A stretch of DNA of 5,578 nt from Desulfobacterales bacterium (GCA_029938515.1 JAOZUU010000211.1:1-5578); one strand, 5' to 3'. Positions 1-5,578 are shown, numbered from the stretch's first letter. Notes: generated by a model from the sequence alone, not told the origin. A program made the numbers and translations.

Positions 1-88
1 CGGCAGTGGCTACAGGGGCCAGAAACGCCGCACCGATGACCACAGTTAGAAAAATAACCGCCATTGACAGCAAATTTCTTTTTCTCAT
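1..88 (-). CDS. Exported protein, N-terminal fragment (signal peptide only)
   Basis: The 5' end of a gene that runs out of the left edge; 29 complete codons are visible. They encode a textbook Sec signal peptide: a basic start (R2, K3, R4), an uninterrupted hydrophobic core from about residue 9 to 24, and a C-region ending A-P-V-A-T-A that offers an AxA-type signal peptidase I site. No lipobox cysteine is visible before the edge. The ATG is well supported by a strong Shine-Dalgarno sequence six bases upstream. The mature protein is not in the window, so its function cannot be told. Beside a catabolic operon, a periplasmic solute-binding protein of an ABC or TRAP-type transporter is a reasonable guess from context only. 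It is co-oriented with the hydroxylase genes and starts 88 bp after the stop of the large subunit, so it may belong to the same transcript. Confidence 0.8.
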   Translation of the reverse strand, partial: MRKRNLLSMAVIFLTVVIGAAFLAPVATA

Positions 89-94
89 AACTAC

Positions 95-101
95 ACCTCC
101 T
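95..101 (-). promoter_or_regulatory. Strong ribosome binding site of the exported-protein gene
   Basis: On the minus strand the bases read AGGAGGT, a near-perfect complement of the 16S rRNA 3' end, six bases before the ATG at 88-86. It is the strongest ribosome binding site in the window, far better than those of the hydroxylase genes, and it fixes the start of the exported protein. Confidence 0.85.
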
Positions 102-141
102 TCTTAAGGGTTAGATGAATCGCGAACATGGGTATCTACGT

Positions 142-169
142 ATAATATCTAAGAAAAATATTCCAGGAA
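142..169 (-). promoter_or_regulatory. Possible weak sigma-70-type promoter upstream of the exported-protein gene
   Basis: In the AT-rich gap between the large-subunit stop and the exported protein, the minus strand shows TTCCTG (169-164) and TATTAT (147-142) 16 bases apart. The -10 box is good (5 of 6 to TATAAT) but the -35 box is poor (3 of 6 to TTGACA). Such matches occur by chance in AT-rich DNA. If real, it would let the exported-protein gene be expressed apart from the upstream operon. Nothing else is evident in this 88-bp gap except the ribosome binding site. Confidence 0.2.
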
Positions 170-176
170 TGCTAAA

Positions 177-2495
177 TTATGTACAATCATACTCCTTTTC
201 CGTCAACGGATCAATCCCACAGGAATCGATCCCCTTCTTTCGTTTGAGGGCCGCCAGCACCCGTTCCGGTGTAATCGGTAAGTCTTTTATGCGTACACCC
301 ACCGCATCATAAATAGCGTTGGCAATGGCCGGCGCCGTGGGGACGCAACCGGGTTCCCCGATCCCCTTGGCCCCGTATGGGCCATCCGGGTCGGTGGTTT
401 CTAAAATGGGCGCTTCGATGGGAACCGTATCTTTGGCGGTAAGGACTTTATAATCCCTGAAATTGGGGTTCATTATTTCACCCTTTTCCAACTGGACCTG
501 CTCGGTCAGGGCATAGCCGATCCCCATCATGACCCCGCCGTAGACCTGTCCTTCCAGAAGCATGGGATTAATGGCGCGACCGACATCATGAGCGGCCACA
601 TAATTTAATATCTCGACCTTACCCGTTTCTTCATCGACCTTCACACGGGCGCCGTGAGTTCCGAACGTATACGTCATCGACAGATTGCCTTTAAAATCAC
701 GGCCCAAATTTTCATTATCCGGATCATAAAAATATTCGGCCATCAGCATATTACCGCCGGGACTGAAATGGGTTTTGCGAAGTAATTTCCCCAGATCGAT
801 ATTTTTTTCCGTATCTTCCCGGAATATGGCCATCCGGTCATTGAGTTCTATTTGTTGCGGATCGACATCGAGCGTTTGCGAGGCGATCTTTACAATCTGC
901 TCTTTTAGCTTCTTTGCCGCCCCCAGGGCTGAGTTTCCCGCAATAAAGGTCGTTCGGCTGGCATGGGCGCCCACGTCCCAGGGGCAGACATCGGTATCGG
1001 TATGAATCACGTGAATATCATCGATGTGAAGTCCAAGCTCTTCGGCCACCAGCTGGGCAATCACGGTATCGGCCCCCTGGCCCATGTCGGTCGCTCCCGT
1101 AAACACATCCACTTTTCCGTAATCATTGATTTTCATCAGTGTCCCGCAGCCATCCGACTTATATACCCGGGCGCCGCCGCCCACATGGATCAAGGAAGCA
1201 TACCCGATCCCTTCGCCTTTCTTTTTAACGTCGTCAGCGCCTATTTCATGGGCGACTCTGTCGATACATTCGGTCAGCCCACAGGTCGTGATCCGAAAGC
1301 CCTGGGGTGAAACTTCACTGGGCTGGTTGGCGTTGATCCGCCTAAATTCCACCGGGTCGATGCCGGCGGCCCTGGCCAGCATGTCAATGGAACTTTCAAT
1401 GGCGAAGGTGGCCTGGGGGTTTCCATAGCCCCGCATGGCCTGGGCATAGGTGTTGTTGGTATAGACGCAAGACGCCTGGTACCGGACGTTGGGGACCCGG
1501 TAAAGCGTTGAAATGGGCATCATCATCACCGACGGGGTGGTCGCCCCCCAGGAAGTGTACGCCCCGTTGTCAAGAATCATGGTGATATCCCGGAACAAAA
1601 GCTTGCCGTTTTCATCGCATCCTTGCGCAATATCCATAATGGCGGGCTGGCGCGTGGAGGTAGCGATAAATTCTTCTTTCCGGTCGAACAAAATCCTCAC
1701 CGGTTTGCGGGCGTGAAAGGCCAGTAAAATGGCGACATGCTCATAGGCGTACGTATCCAGTTTGCTGCCGAAGGCGCCCCCGATACACGGCTTAACCACC
1801 CGAACCCGACGATTTTTTAGCCCCAGCGCCTTTACCGTCCCCAGAAAATCTTTCTGTGCCAGAGACGGAATCTGGGTGTTGCTGTAAACGGTCAGATGGT
1901 TGTCATAATCAAAATCGGCGATGCTTCCGCTGGTGCCCAGACAGCAGTGGGTGACCCAGGTGGCTGAAAAACGGTCTTCAACGATGTGAGCGGCCTCTTT
2001 TCTCGCGGCGTCCACGTCACCGTAATGGAGTTTCCAGGGCATCTTGAGGATATTGGTTTTATGGGCTTCATGGACCAGGGGAGCGTCTTTTTGCATGGCC
2101 GTTTCGGGATCGAATACGGCCGGAAGCGCTTCGTAAGTCACTTCGATCAAATTCAGGGCTTCTTCGGCAATCGCCGGATCGGTGGCGGCCACCGCTGCCA
2201 CTTCATCCCGGTAAGATCGTACTTTTCCCGCCTTCAACGGTGGATTATCCTTGTATACTCCCATTCGGATGGCCGGAATATCCTCGCCGGTCAAAACAAC
2301 ACGCACGCCCTGGAGCTTTTTTGCCCGGGAGGTATCGATATTCACTATACGCGCATGGGGATATTTGCTGTACAGGATTTTTCCATGAAGCATTCCCGGA
2401 AGGGTGACATCCTGGATGTACTTGGATCGTCCGGTGGCCTTTTCCGCGGCGGCCAGCTTGGAAACTCGCTGCCCTACTATGTATACATTTGTCAT
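177..2495 (-). CDS. Molybdopterin-binding large subunit of a xanthine dehydrogenase-family hydroxylase (CoxL/XdhA-like)
   Basis: The 772-residue catalytic subunit of a molybdenum hydroxylase, holding the Moco and substrate site; length is normal for the family. Residues about 15-125 are the aldehyde oxidase/xanthine dehydrogenase a/b hammerhead domain (TGRSKYIQDV, LPGMLHGKIL). Moco-binding motifs follow: GGAFGSK (239-245), AMRGYGNPQ (353-361), GATDMGQGADT (467-477), HDVGRAINP (636-644) and GAKGIGEPG (708-716), whose Glu714 matches the catalytic base of the family. The CO dehydrogenase active-loop signature with Cys-Ser-Phe-Arg is absent, so it is not a CO dehydrogenase. Start: the frame stays open to an ATG at 2606, but that extension would translate a REP-like repeat, whereas MTNVYIVGQRVSKL at 2495 looks like a family N-terminus; the ribosome binding site there is weak (GAGA, five bases away). 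Around residue 187 a Gly stands where relatives usually have a substrate-binding Glu. Substrate unknown: aromatic, heteroaromatic or purine compounds are all possible. Confidence 0.92.
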   Translation of the reverse strand: MTNVYIVGQRVSKLAAAEKATGRSKYIQDVTLPGMLHGKILYSKYPHARIVNIDTSRAKKLQGVRVVLTGEDIPAIRMGVYKDNPPLKAGKVRSYRDEVAAVAATDPAIAEEALNLIEVTYEALPAVFDPETAMQKDAPLVHEAHKTNILKMPWKLHYGDVDAARKEAAHIVEDRFSATWVTHCCLGTSGSIADFDYDNHLTVYSNTQIPSLAQKDFLGTVKALGLKNRRVRVVKPCIGGAFGSKLDTYAYEHVAILLAFHARKPVRILFDRKEEFIATSTRQPAIMDIAQGCDENGKLLFRDITMILDNGAYTSWGATTPSVMMMPISTLYRVPNVRYQASCVYTNNTYAQAMRGYGNPQATFAIESSIDMLARAAGIDPVEFRRINANQPSEVSPQGFRITTCGLTECIDRVAHEIGADDVKKKGEGIGYASLIHVGGGARVYKSDGCGTLMKINDYGKVDVFTGATDMGQGADTVIAQLVAEELGLHIDDIHVIHTDTDVCPWDVGAHASRTTFIAGNSALGAAKKLKEQIVKIASQTLDVDPQQIELNDRMAIFREDTEKNIDLGKLLRKTHFSPGGNMLMAEYFYDPDNENLGRDFKGNLSMTYTFGTHGARVKVDEETGKVEILNYVAAHDVGRAINPMLLEGQVYGGVMMGIGYALTEQVQLEKGEIMNPNFRDYKVLTAKDTVPIEAPILETTDPDGPYGAKGIGEPGCVPTAPAIANAIYDAVGVRIKDLPITPERVLAALKRKKGIDSCGIDPLTEKEYDCT

Positions 2496-2558
2496 CGGTT
2501 TCTCGCATGATTTGAATGGCGCGGAATCGTATATTCTCAATAAGTGGCGGTCATTTAT

Positions 2559-2619
2559 TGTAGGAGCGAGCTTGCTCGCGATCTTTGTCGTCCCATTCGC
2601 GAGCAAGCTCGCTCCTACA
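2559..2619. repeat. REP-like inverted doublet (REPIN/BIME-type element)
   Basis: Two 23-base arms, 2559-2581 and 2597-2619, are perfect reverse complements around a 15-base loop (2582-2596). Each arm starts (after one T) with the tetranucleotide GTAG and continues into its own imperfect palindrome, GCGAGC-TT-GCTCGC. A GTAG head followed by a palindrome is the established layout of REP sequences mobilised by REP-associated tyrosine transposases (RAYTs), and the arm closely resembles REPs familiar from Pseudomonas genomes. Two such units in inverted orientation form a REPIN or BIME. In RNA it would fold into a 23-bp hairpin, which could stabilise the upstream mRNA or lower expression of the large subunit; that is inference. 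No RAYT gene is in the window. Confidence 0.82.
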
Positions 2620-2661
2620 TGGATTTTGCCATTAACCCATCATTGCCTTGTTCCGGAATCC

Positions 2662-2733
2662 ATTATTCCATTATTCCATTATTCCATTATTCCATTATTC
2701 CAGCATTCCATTATTCCATTATTCCAGCATTCC
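2662..2733. repeat. Tandem octamer array, nine units (ATTATTCC / AGCATTCC)
   Basis: Nine head-to-tail 8-bp units without gaps. With A = ATTATTCC and B = AGCATTCC, the order on the plus strand is A A A A A B A A B. The last six units are two exact copies of a 24-bp AAB block (2686-2709 and 2710-2733), a sign of duplication by slippage or unequal exchange. It is a minisatellite-like tract in a non-coding gap, so a change in copy number would alter spacing rather than a reading frame. Copy number could vary between strains or be misassembled. Confidence 0.93.
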
Positions 2734-2737
2734 AATT

Positions 2738-2750
2738 GGGGCGAAGCCCC
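2738..2750 (-). other. Short GC hairpin at the small-subunit stop codon
   Basis: GGGGC (2738-2742) pairs with GCCCC (2746-2750) across a three-base loop. On the minus-strand RNA the hairpin begins at the last base of the small-subunit TAG stop. No U-tract follows, since the next bases are the octamer array, so it does not look like an intrinsic terminator. It might protect the 3' end of a processed message or simply be the end of the repeat insert. Confidence 0.4.
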
Positions 2751-3265
2751 TATTTGTTGCCGGTGTCACTTTGCCAGGCCACTACCTTAACCTTCTCGGT
2801 TTCCGGTTGGGAGGTCCTTTTGATGGCATCGATAATTTGCACATATCCGGTACACCGACAGATGTTTCCGGCAATGGCATGCTTGATTTCATCATCGTCG
2901 GGGGCGGCGTTCTCTTCCAACAGGGCCGTGGCCGACAAAATCATTCCCGGAGAACAATACCCGCATTGAATCCCCCCATTTTCGATGAATGATTTCTGCA
3001 TCGGATGAAGATCTCCATTGGGTGAAGCCAGCCCTTCGATGGTCAAAACCGTTTTCCCCTCCACTTCCACGGCCAGATACAAGCAGGTATTAATGGCGGC
3101 ACCATCCACGATGACCGTGCACGCCCCGCACTCACCGCTCCCGCAACCTTCCTTGGTTCCTGTAAGTCCCAACTTTTCCCTGAGCAGATAAAGCAGAGTC
3201 CAGTGGTCCTCAATTTCCAGCGATGTTTCGTTTCCATTTAAATCAAAGCTAATTTGTCTAGACAT
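2750..3265 (-). CDS. [2Fe-2S] small subunit of the molybdenum hydroxylase (CoxS/XdhC-like)
   Basis: A 171-residue electron-transfer subunit passing electrons between the molybdenum cofactor and FAD. The N-terminal plant-ferredoxin fold carries the first cluster at Cys41, Cys46, Cys49 and Cys61 (GCGSGECGACT motif, 40-50). The C-terminal helical domain carries the second at Cys101, Cys104 (QCGYCSPG, 100-107), Cys136 and Cys138 (GNICRCTGY, 133-141). All eight ligands are present, so both clusters should assemble. Length fits the family (about 155-175). The ATG overlaps the last 8 bp of the FAD-subunit gene, with GGAG nine bases upstream inside that gene, typical of translational coupling. There is no export signal, which fits a cytoplasmic enzyme. 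About the last 20 residues, after the conserved domain, are probably a variable tail. Confidence 0.95.
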   Translation of the reverse strand: MSRQISFDLNGNETSLEIEDHWTLLYLLREKLGLTGTKEGCGSGECGACTVIVDGAAINTCLYLAVEVEGKTVLTIEGLASPNGDLHPMQKSFIENGGIQCGYCSPGMILSATALLEENAAPDDDEIKHAIAGNICRCTGYVQIIDAIKRTSQPETEKVKVVAWQSDTGNK

Positions 3266-4157
3266 CCTCGCTATCTCCGTGTTTCAGGCCCGCTCTTTGC
3301 AAGCATGTAAATCCCATCCGTTTGACCAAAACGCCCACCAGTTCCCGGCGGTACCAGGCGACTCCCCGGATACTGTCTCGAACCCGGGCCTCGTCGGCGG
3401 CGATCTGACCGGCTTCGGTCAGGGTTTGCTCATTTACTTCCCTGCCCTTTAAAAATCGTTCGGCGCTGAAAGCCCTGATCGGCGTGGGTGCGGCCACACC
3501 GAGACCGATCCTGGCTTTTACGCATGTGGCTAAATCCTCGTCCAGACTGAGCAGCATTCCGACACCCAGAAGCGGCAGCTCCATGGCTTTACGACGACCG
3601 AACTTGATATAGGCACCGCCGGTGCGAGGCAGCAAGGGCGGGACGACGATCTCGGTTAATATTTCTCCTTTTTCCAGGACCGACTGTCCGGGACCGAGAA
3701 AAAAGTGAATCAAATCGATCGATCGCATCCCTTTGGTTCCGTAAATATTGACACTGGCGTCCAAGGCAATCAGCGGGATCGCCCCGTCGGCCGACGGCAC
3801 GGCATTGACGAGATTGCCCCCGATGGTGGCCGTATTCCTGATCTGGACCGAACCGATATTTTTAACCGCATCATGCAGGATCGGATAGGTGCGTTGAATC
3901 AGCGTCGATCGCTCCAGGGTACGGTGGGTGATGAATGCACTGATATATAACTCTTTGGTATCCGCGTTTAACAGGGGACGATCCGGACCCAGAATATGCT
4001 TCAGGGAAATCAGATAATCCGGCAGCAGTTTCCGTTCCTTGATCTTGATCAGCACATCCGTTCCGCCGGCGATATAGGCGGAACGTCCCTCATGGGACTC
4101 AAACAGCGATATTGCCTCGTCCAGGGTTTTGGGAATGAGATAAGTAAATGGTTTCAT
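3258..4157 (-). CDS. FAD-binding medium subunit of the molybdenum hydroxylase (CoxM/XdhB-like)
   Basis: A 299-residue flavoprotein subunit that passes electrons between the [2Fe-2S] subunit and an external partner. The PCMH-type FAD domain shows both classic FAD-contact motifs: AGGTDVL (30-36) and the IGSVQIRNTATIGGN stretch (101-115), followed by N-A-V-P-S-A-D. The C-terminal CO dehydrogenase flavoprotein domain ends with the usual RDSIRGVAWYRREL region (260-273). Only two cysteines occur (212 and 285), so the roughly 40-residue [4Fe-4S] insertion of the 4-hydroxybenzoyl-CoA reductase beta subunit is absent. Start at 4157 gives the typical N-terminus MKPFTYLIPKTLDEA; the ribosome binding site is weak (AGAGAG about 11 bases away). 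Its 3' end overlaps the small-subunit start by 8 bp, so the two are almost certainly co-expressed. NAD+, ferredoxin or another electron partner cannot be told from sequence. Confidence 0.94.
   Translation of the reverse strand: MKPFTYLIPKTLDEAISLFESHEGRSAYIAGGTDVLIKIKERKLLPDYLISLKHILGPDRPLLNADTKELYISAFITHRTLERSTLIQRTYPILHDAVKNIGSVQIRNTATIGGNLVNAVPSADGAIPLIALDASVNIYGTKGMRSIDLIHFFLGPGQSVLEKGEILTEIVVPPLLPRTGGAYIKFGRRKAMELPLLGVGMLLSLDEDLATCVKARIGLGVAAPTPIRAFSAERFLKGREVNEQTLTEAGQIAADEARVRDSIRGVAWYRRELVGVLVKRMGFTCLQRAGLKHGDSEDV
3266..3278 (-). promoter_or_regulatory. Ribosome binding site for the small subunit, inside the FAD-subunit gene
   Basis: GGAG at 3278-3275 lies nine bases before the ATG at 3265-3263. 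It sits within the last codons of the FAD-subunit gene, whose TAG (3260-3258) is downstream of the new ATG. This supports coupled translation and the choice of 3265 as start. Confidence 0.6.
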
Positions 4158-4190
4158 CGTGGTATAAGCTCTCTTTTTCCTAAACGGAGT

Positions 4191-4303
4191 GGTTCAGGGT
4201 TCAAAGGTTCAGGGTTCAATGGTTATAATATGATGCAATCCCAGTGACATCTGATAAATATGAGCCATTAACCTGGAACCGTGAACGATGAACCGCTTAA
4301 CCC
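4191..4303. repeat. Facing arrays of TGAACC-type heptamers forming a large imperfect inverted repeat
   Basis: The left arm (4191-4225) is built of GGTTCA units, including an exact 14-base direct repeat, GGTTCAGGGTTCAA, at 4191-4204 and 4206-4219. The right arm (4267-4303) consists of the complementary type: ATTAACC, TGGAACC, GTGAACG, ATGAACC, then GCTTAACC. The reverse complement of the right arm aligns with the left arm along nearly its whole length with scattered mismatches, leaving a core of about 41 bp. On the transcript the structure begins five bases after the CoA-ligase stop and ends about 33 bases before the FAD-subunit ATG. It could fold into a long hairpin that separates expression of the ligase from the hydroxylase, but no U-tract marks it as an intrinsic terminator. 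No clear promoter for the FAD gene is visible in the 150-bp gap. Confidence 0.75.
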
Positions 4304-4307
4304 AGAT

Positions 4308-5578
4308 TCATCGATTTCGATTGTCATAAACCCGTTTCGATTTTCTTTCCGATCGCGGTAAGCCGGCATATTCCAAAATTTCGACCCGACAGCTGACCAT
4401 GATCTGACTCTTTATTTCATCCGCAATGCAATTGGCAAGCTTGGTGTTATTTTCCATGGGCAGATCTTTTTGACCTTCCACCCGAATGGTCATATAATCC
4501 TTCCCATCGTCACCAGAGTCAAGGATTACCTGGTACTCGCTACCGATATCCGGGACCCCCGAAAGGATTTCATCGATCTGGCCGGGATAAATATTGACGG
4601 CCCGGAAGATAATCATGTCATCGGTTCGCCCTAAAAGCCGATCGTGCATGGGCAGGATATTACCGCAGGAACAGGGGTGCTTGATCATCCGGGTTAAATC
4701 CCGGGTACGATAACGGATCAGGGGAGCAGCCTCTTTTTTTAGCGTGGTCACCACCATTTCACCGGTTTCTCCATCCGTAACCGGTGTCAGGGTTTCCGGA
4801 TCGAGGATCTCCAGGATATAATGATCGGCCCAGTAATGAATTCCTTCATGCCGGTCGCAGTCGAGACCGGTACCGGGGCCATATAATTCGGTCATGCCCG
4901 GGATGTCGAACATATCGTCCAGTCCCAAAAGGGTTTTAATCCGGTCCCGCATGGCGGTACTGCTTCTTTCCGAACCGAAGATAATCTTCTTCAGGGCAAT
5001 TTTATCTTTCAGGCCTCTCCGCTCGACCTCTTCGGCCATCAGCAGCGCCATGGAAGCGGTACAGCACATGACCGTGGATTTCAGATCGACTAAAAATCGA
5101 CATTGCAAGTCGATATTTCCGGGACCGACGGGAATGGCCATGGCGCCAAACTGTTCACATCCAAGCTGGAACCCGGCACCGGCCGTCCAGATACCGTATC
5201 CCACCGCAATCTGCACCCGATCTTCACGGGTTAACCCAGCCATCTCGTAACAGCGGGCAAACATATGGACCCAATCGTCGATATCTTTTTGGGTATAGCA
5301 TAGGATTTTTTGCTTCCCGGTGGTCCCCGACGACGCATGAATCCGAACGACATCGGACAGGGGTACGGATAGAAGCGGAAACGGGTATCCTTCCCGTAAA
5401 TCGTCCGCCTGGGTGAATGGAAGGCGGCCAATGTCGTCTAATGATCGGATATCGTTGGGGTGAATCCCGGCTTCATCCAAGCACTTCCGATAAAAAGGCG
5501 ATCCCTGGTAGGCGTGAGCGGCCGTCCATTGGAGGCCTTTCAGCTGATGATTTTCCAGTTCATCACGGGTTGTAAAAG
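4308..5578 (-). CDS. Phenylacetate-CoA ligase family enzyme (PaaK-like, AMP-forming), 5' truncated
   Basis: An adenylate-forming ligase that activates an aryl acid with ATP to an acyl-AMP and transfers it to CoA. About 422 codons are visible; the family is about 430 residues, so only the first few residues lie beyond the right edge. The first visible part (QWTAAHAYQGSPFYRKCLDE) is the usual PaaK N-terminus, so the internal TTG at 5480 is not the start. Counting from that TTG codon, motifs are: SSGTTGKQK (50-58, ATP phosphate loop), MTELYGPGTGLDC (196-208), YRTRDLT (257-263), GRTDDMIIFRAVNIYP (284-299, hinge and C-terminal domain) and LPRSERKSKRV (374-384), which carries the C-terminal lysines. 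Phenylacetate is the family's namesake substrate, but many anaerobe paralogues act on other aryl acids or are unassigned. It is upstream of the hydroxylase genes on the same strand, suggesting its product or precursor is their substrate. Confidence 0.92.
   Translation of the reverse strand, partial: FTTRDELENHQLKGLQWTAAHAYQGSPFYRKCLDEAGIHPNDIRSLDDIGRLPFTQADDLREGYPFPLLSVPLSDVVRIHASSGTTGKQKILCYTQKDIDDWVHMFARCYEMAGLTREDRVQIAVGYGIWTAGAGFQLGCEQFGAMAIPVGPGNIDLQCRFLVDLKSTVMCCTASMALLMAEEVERRGLKDKIALKKIIFGSERSSTAMRDRIKTLLGLDDMFDIPGMTELYGPGTGLDCDRHEGIHYWADHYILEILDPETLTPVTDGETGEMVVTTLKKEAAPLIRYRTRDLTRMIKHPCSCGNILPMHDRLLGRTDDMIIFRAVNIYPGQIDEILSGVPDIGSEYQVILDSGDDGKDYMTIRVEGQKDLPMENNTKLANCIADEIKSQIMVSCRVEILEYAGLPRSERKSKRVYDNRNR

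Larger units (their letters stand above)
2496..2749. other. Non-coding, repeat-filled gap inside the hydroxylase operon
   Basis: This 254-bp gap separates the small-subunit stop from the preferred large-subunit start. In transcription order it holds most of a short GC hairpin, nine tandem octamers, about 40 bp of unremarkable sequence, a perfect 23-bp inverted pair of REP-like sequences and about 60 bp of leader before the large-subunit ATG. I see no credible gene: plus-strand reading frames across it are low-complexity products of the octamers (repeating IIPLFHYS-like peptides). No clear promoter is visible. Such a long gap is unusual between subunits normally packed tightly, and the repeats appear to have been inserted or expanded there. 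Confidence 0.8.

Noticed and set aside
151..170. Possible intrinsic terminator after the large subunit
   Set aside because: On the minus strand ATTC-CTG-GAAT is followed by a T-rich run, but the stem is only four mostly A-T pairs, too weak to call.
963..1428. Two plus-strand frames of 115 and 100 codons
   Set aside because: They lie opposite the well-conserved Moco-binding part of the large subunit; typical shadows of a GC-rich coding region.
177..2495. Aerobic carbon monoxide dehydrogenase large subunit (CoxL)
   Set aside because: The gene order is medium-small-large as in cox clusters, but the Cys-containing active-site loop signature is absent; the corresponding loop reads AMRGYGNPQ.
1986..2510. 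174-codon plus-strand reading frame
   Set aside because: It is entirely antisense to the conserved N-terminal part of the large subunit and shows no recognisable domain.
2559..2619. Rho-independent terminator
   Set aside because: The hairpin is strong, but neither strand has a U-tract directly after it, and the GTAG head with nested palindromes fits a REP doublet better.
2559..2733. CRISPR array
   Set aside because: There are no regularly spaced repeats with unique spacers: the inverted pair has opposite orientation and the octamers are contiguous.
2404..2992. Overlapping plus-strand frames with repeating IIPLFHYS-like peptides
   Set aside because: They are created by the octamer array, which lacks stops in several frames, and they continue as antisense of the small subunit. 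The low-complexity peptides have no ribosome binding site or family features.
3258..4157. 4-hydroxybenzoyl-CoA reductase beta subunit
   Set aside because: The characteristic cysteine-rich [4Fe-4S] insertion is missing; only two isolated cysteines occur and the length is that of an ordinary FAD subunit.

Overview
The window suggests an anaerobic, aromatic- or heterocycle-degrading bacterium, perhaps a sulfate reducer or relative in the Desulfobacterota. That placement is inference, from the gene content (a phenylacetate-CoA-ligase-family enzyme next to a three-subunit molybdenum hydroxylase) and from the style of the intergenic repeats. No rRNA or other phylogenetic marker is present. All supported genes lie on the minus strand, so the transcript reads from high to low coordinates.

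Reading in transcription order: (1) 5578-4308, a PaaK-family aryl-acid CoA ligase that enters from the right edge and lacks only its extreme N-terminus. (2) 4307-4158, a 150-bp gap mostly filled by two facing arrays of degenerate TGAACC-type heptamers, together a large imperfect inverted repeat. (3) 4157-3258, the FAD-binding medium subunit of a xanthine dehydrogenase/CO dehydrogenase-type enzyme. (4) 3265-2750, its two-cluster [2Fe-2S] small subunit, which overlaps the previous gene by 8 bp. (5) 2749-2496, a 254-bp gap that contains a 5-bp hairpin, nine tandem octamers and a perfect 23-bp inverted pair of REP-like sequences (REPIN/BIME type). (6) 2495-177, the molybdopterin-binding large subunit. 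(7) 176-89, a short gap with a strong ribosome binding site. (8) 88-1, the signal peptide of an exported protein that leaves through the left edge.

The three hydroxylase genes are in medium-small-large order and should form one molybdenum-flavin-iron-sulfur enzyme. In the large subunit a water-derived hydroxyl (or, in the reductase branch, electrons) meets the substrate at the molybdenum cofactor; the two [2Fe-2S] clusters of the small subunit and the FAD of the medium subunit carry the electrons. With the CoA ligase upstream, the simplest model is activation of an aromatic or heteroaromatic acid to its CoA thioester, followed or preceded by hydroxylation or dehydroxylation of the ring. The medium subunit lacks the extra [4Fe-4S] insertion known from 4-hydroxybenzoyl-CoA reductase, so that assignment is not supported. 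The true substrate cannot be read from the sequence.

The most unusual content is non-coding: three unrelated repeat types are packed into the two gaps of what looks like one operon. I did not find a convincing undescribed defence, mobile or regulatory system.
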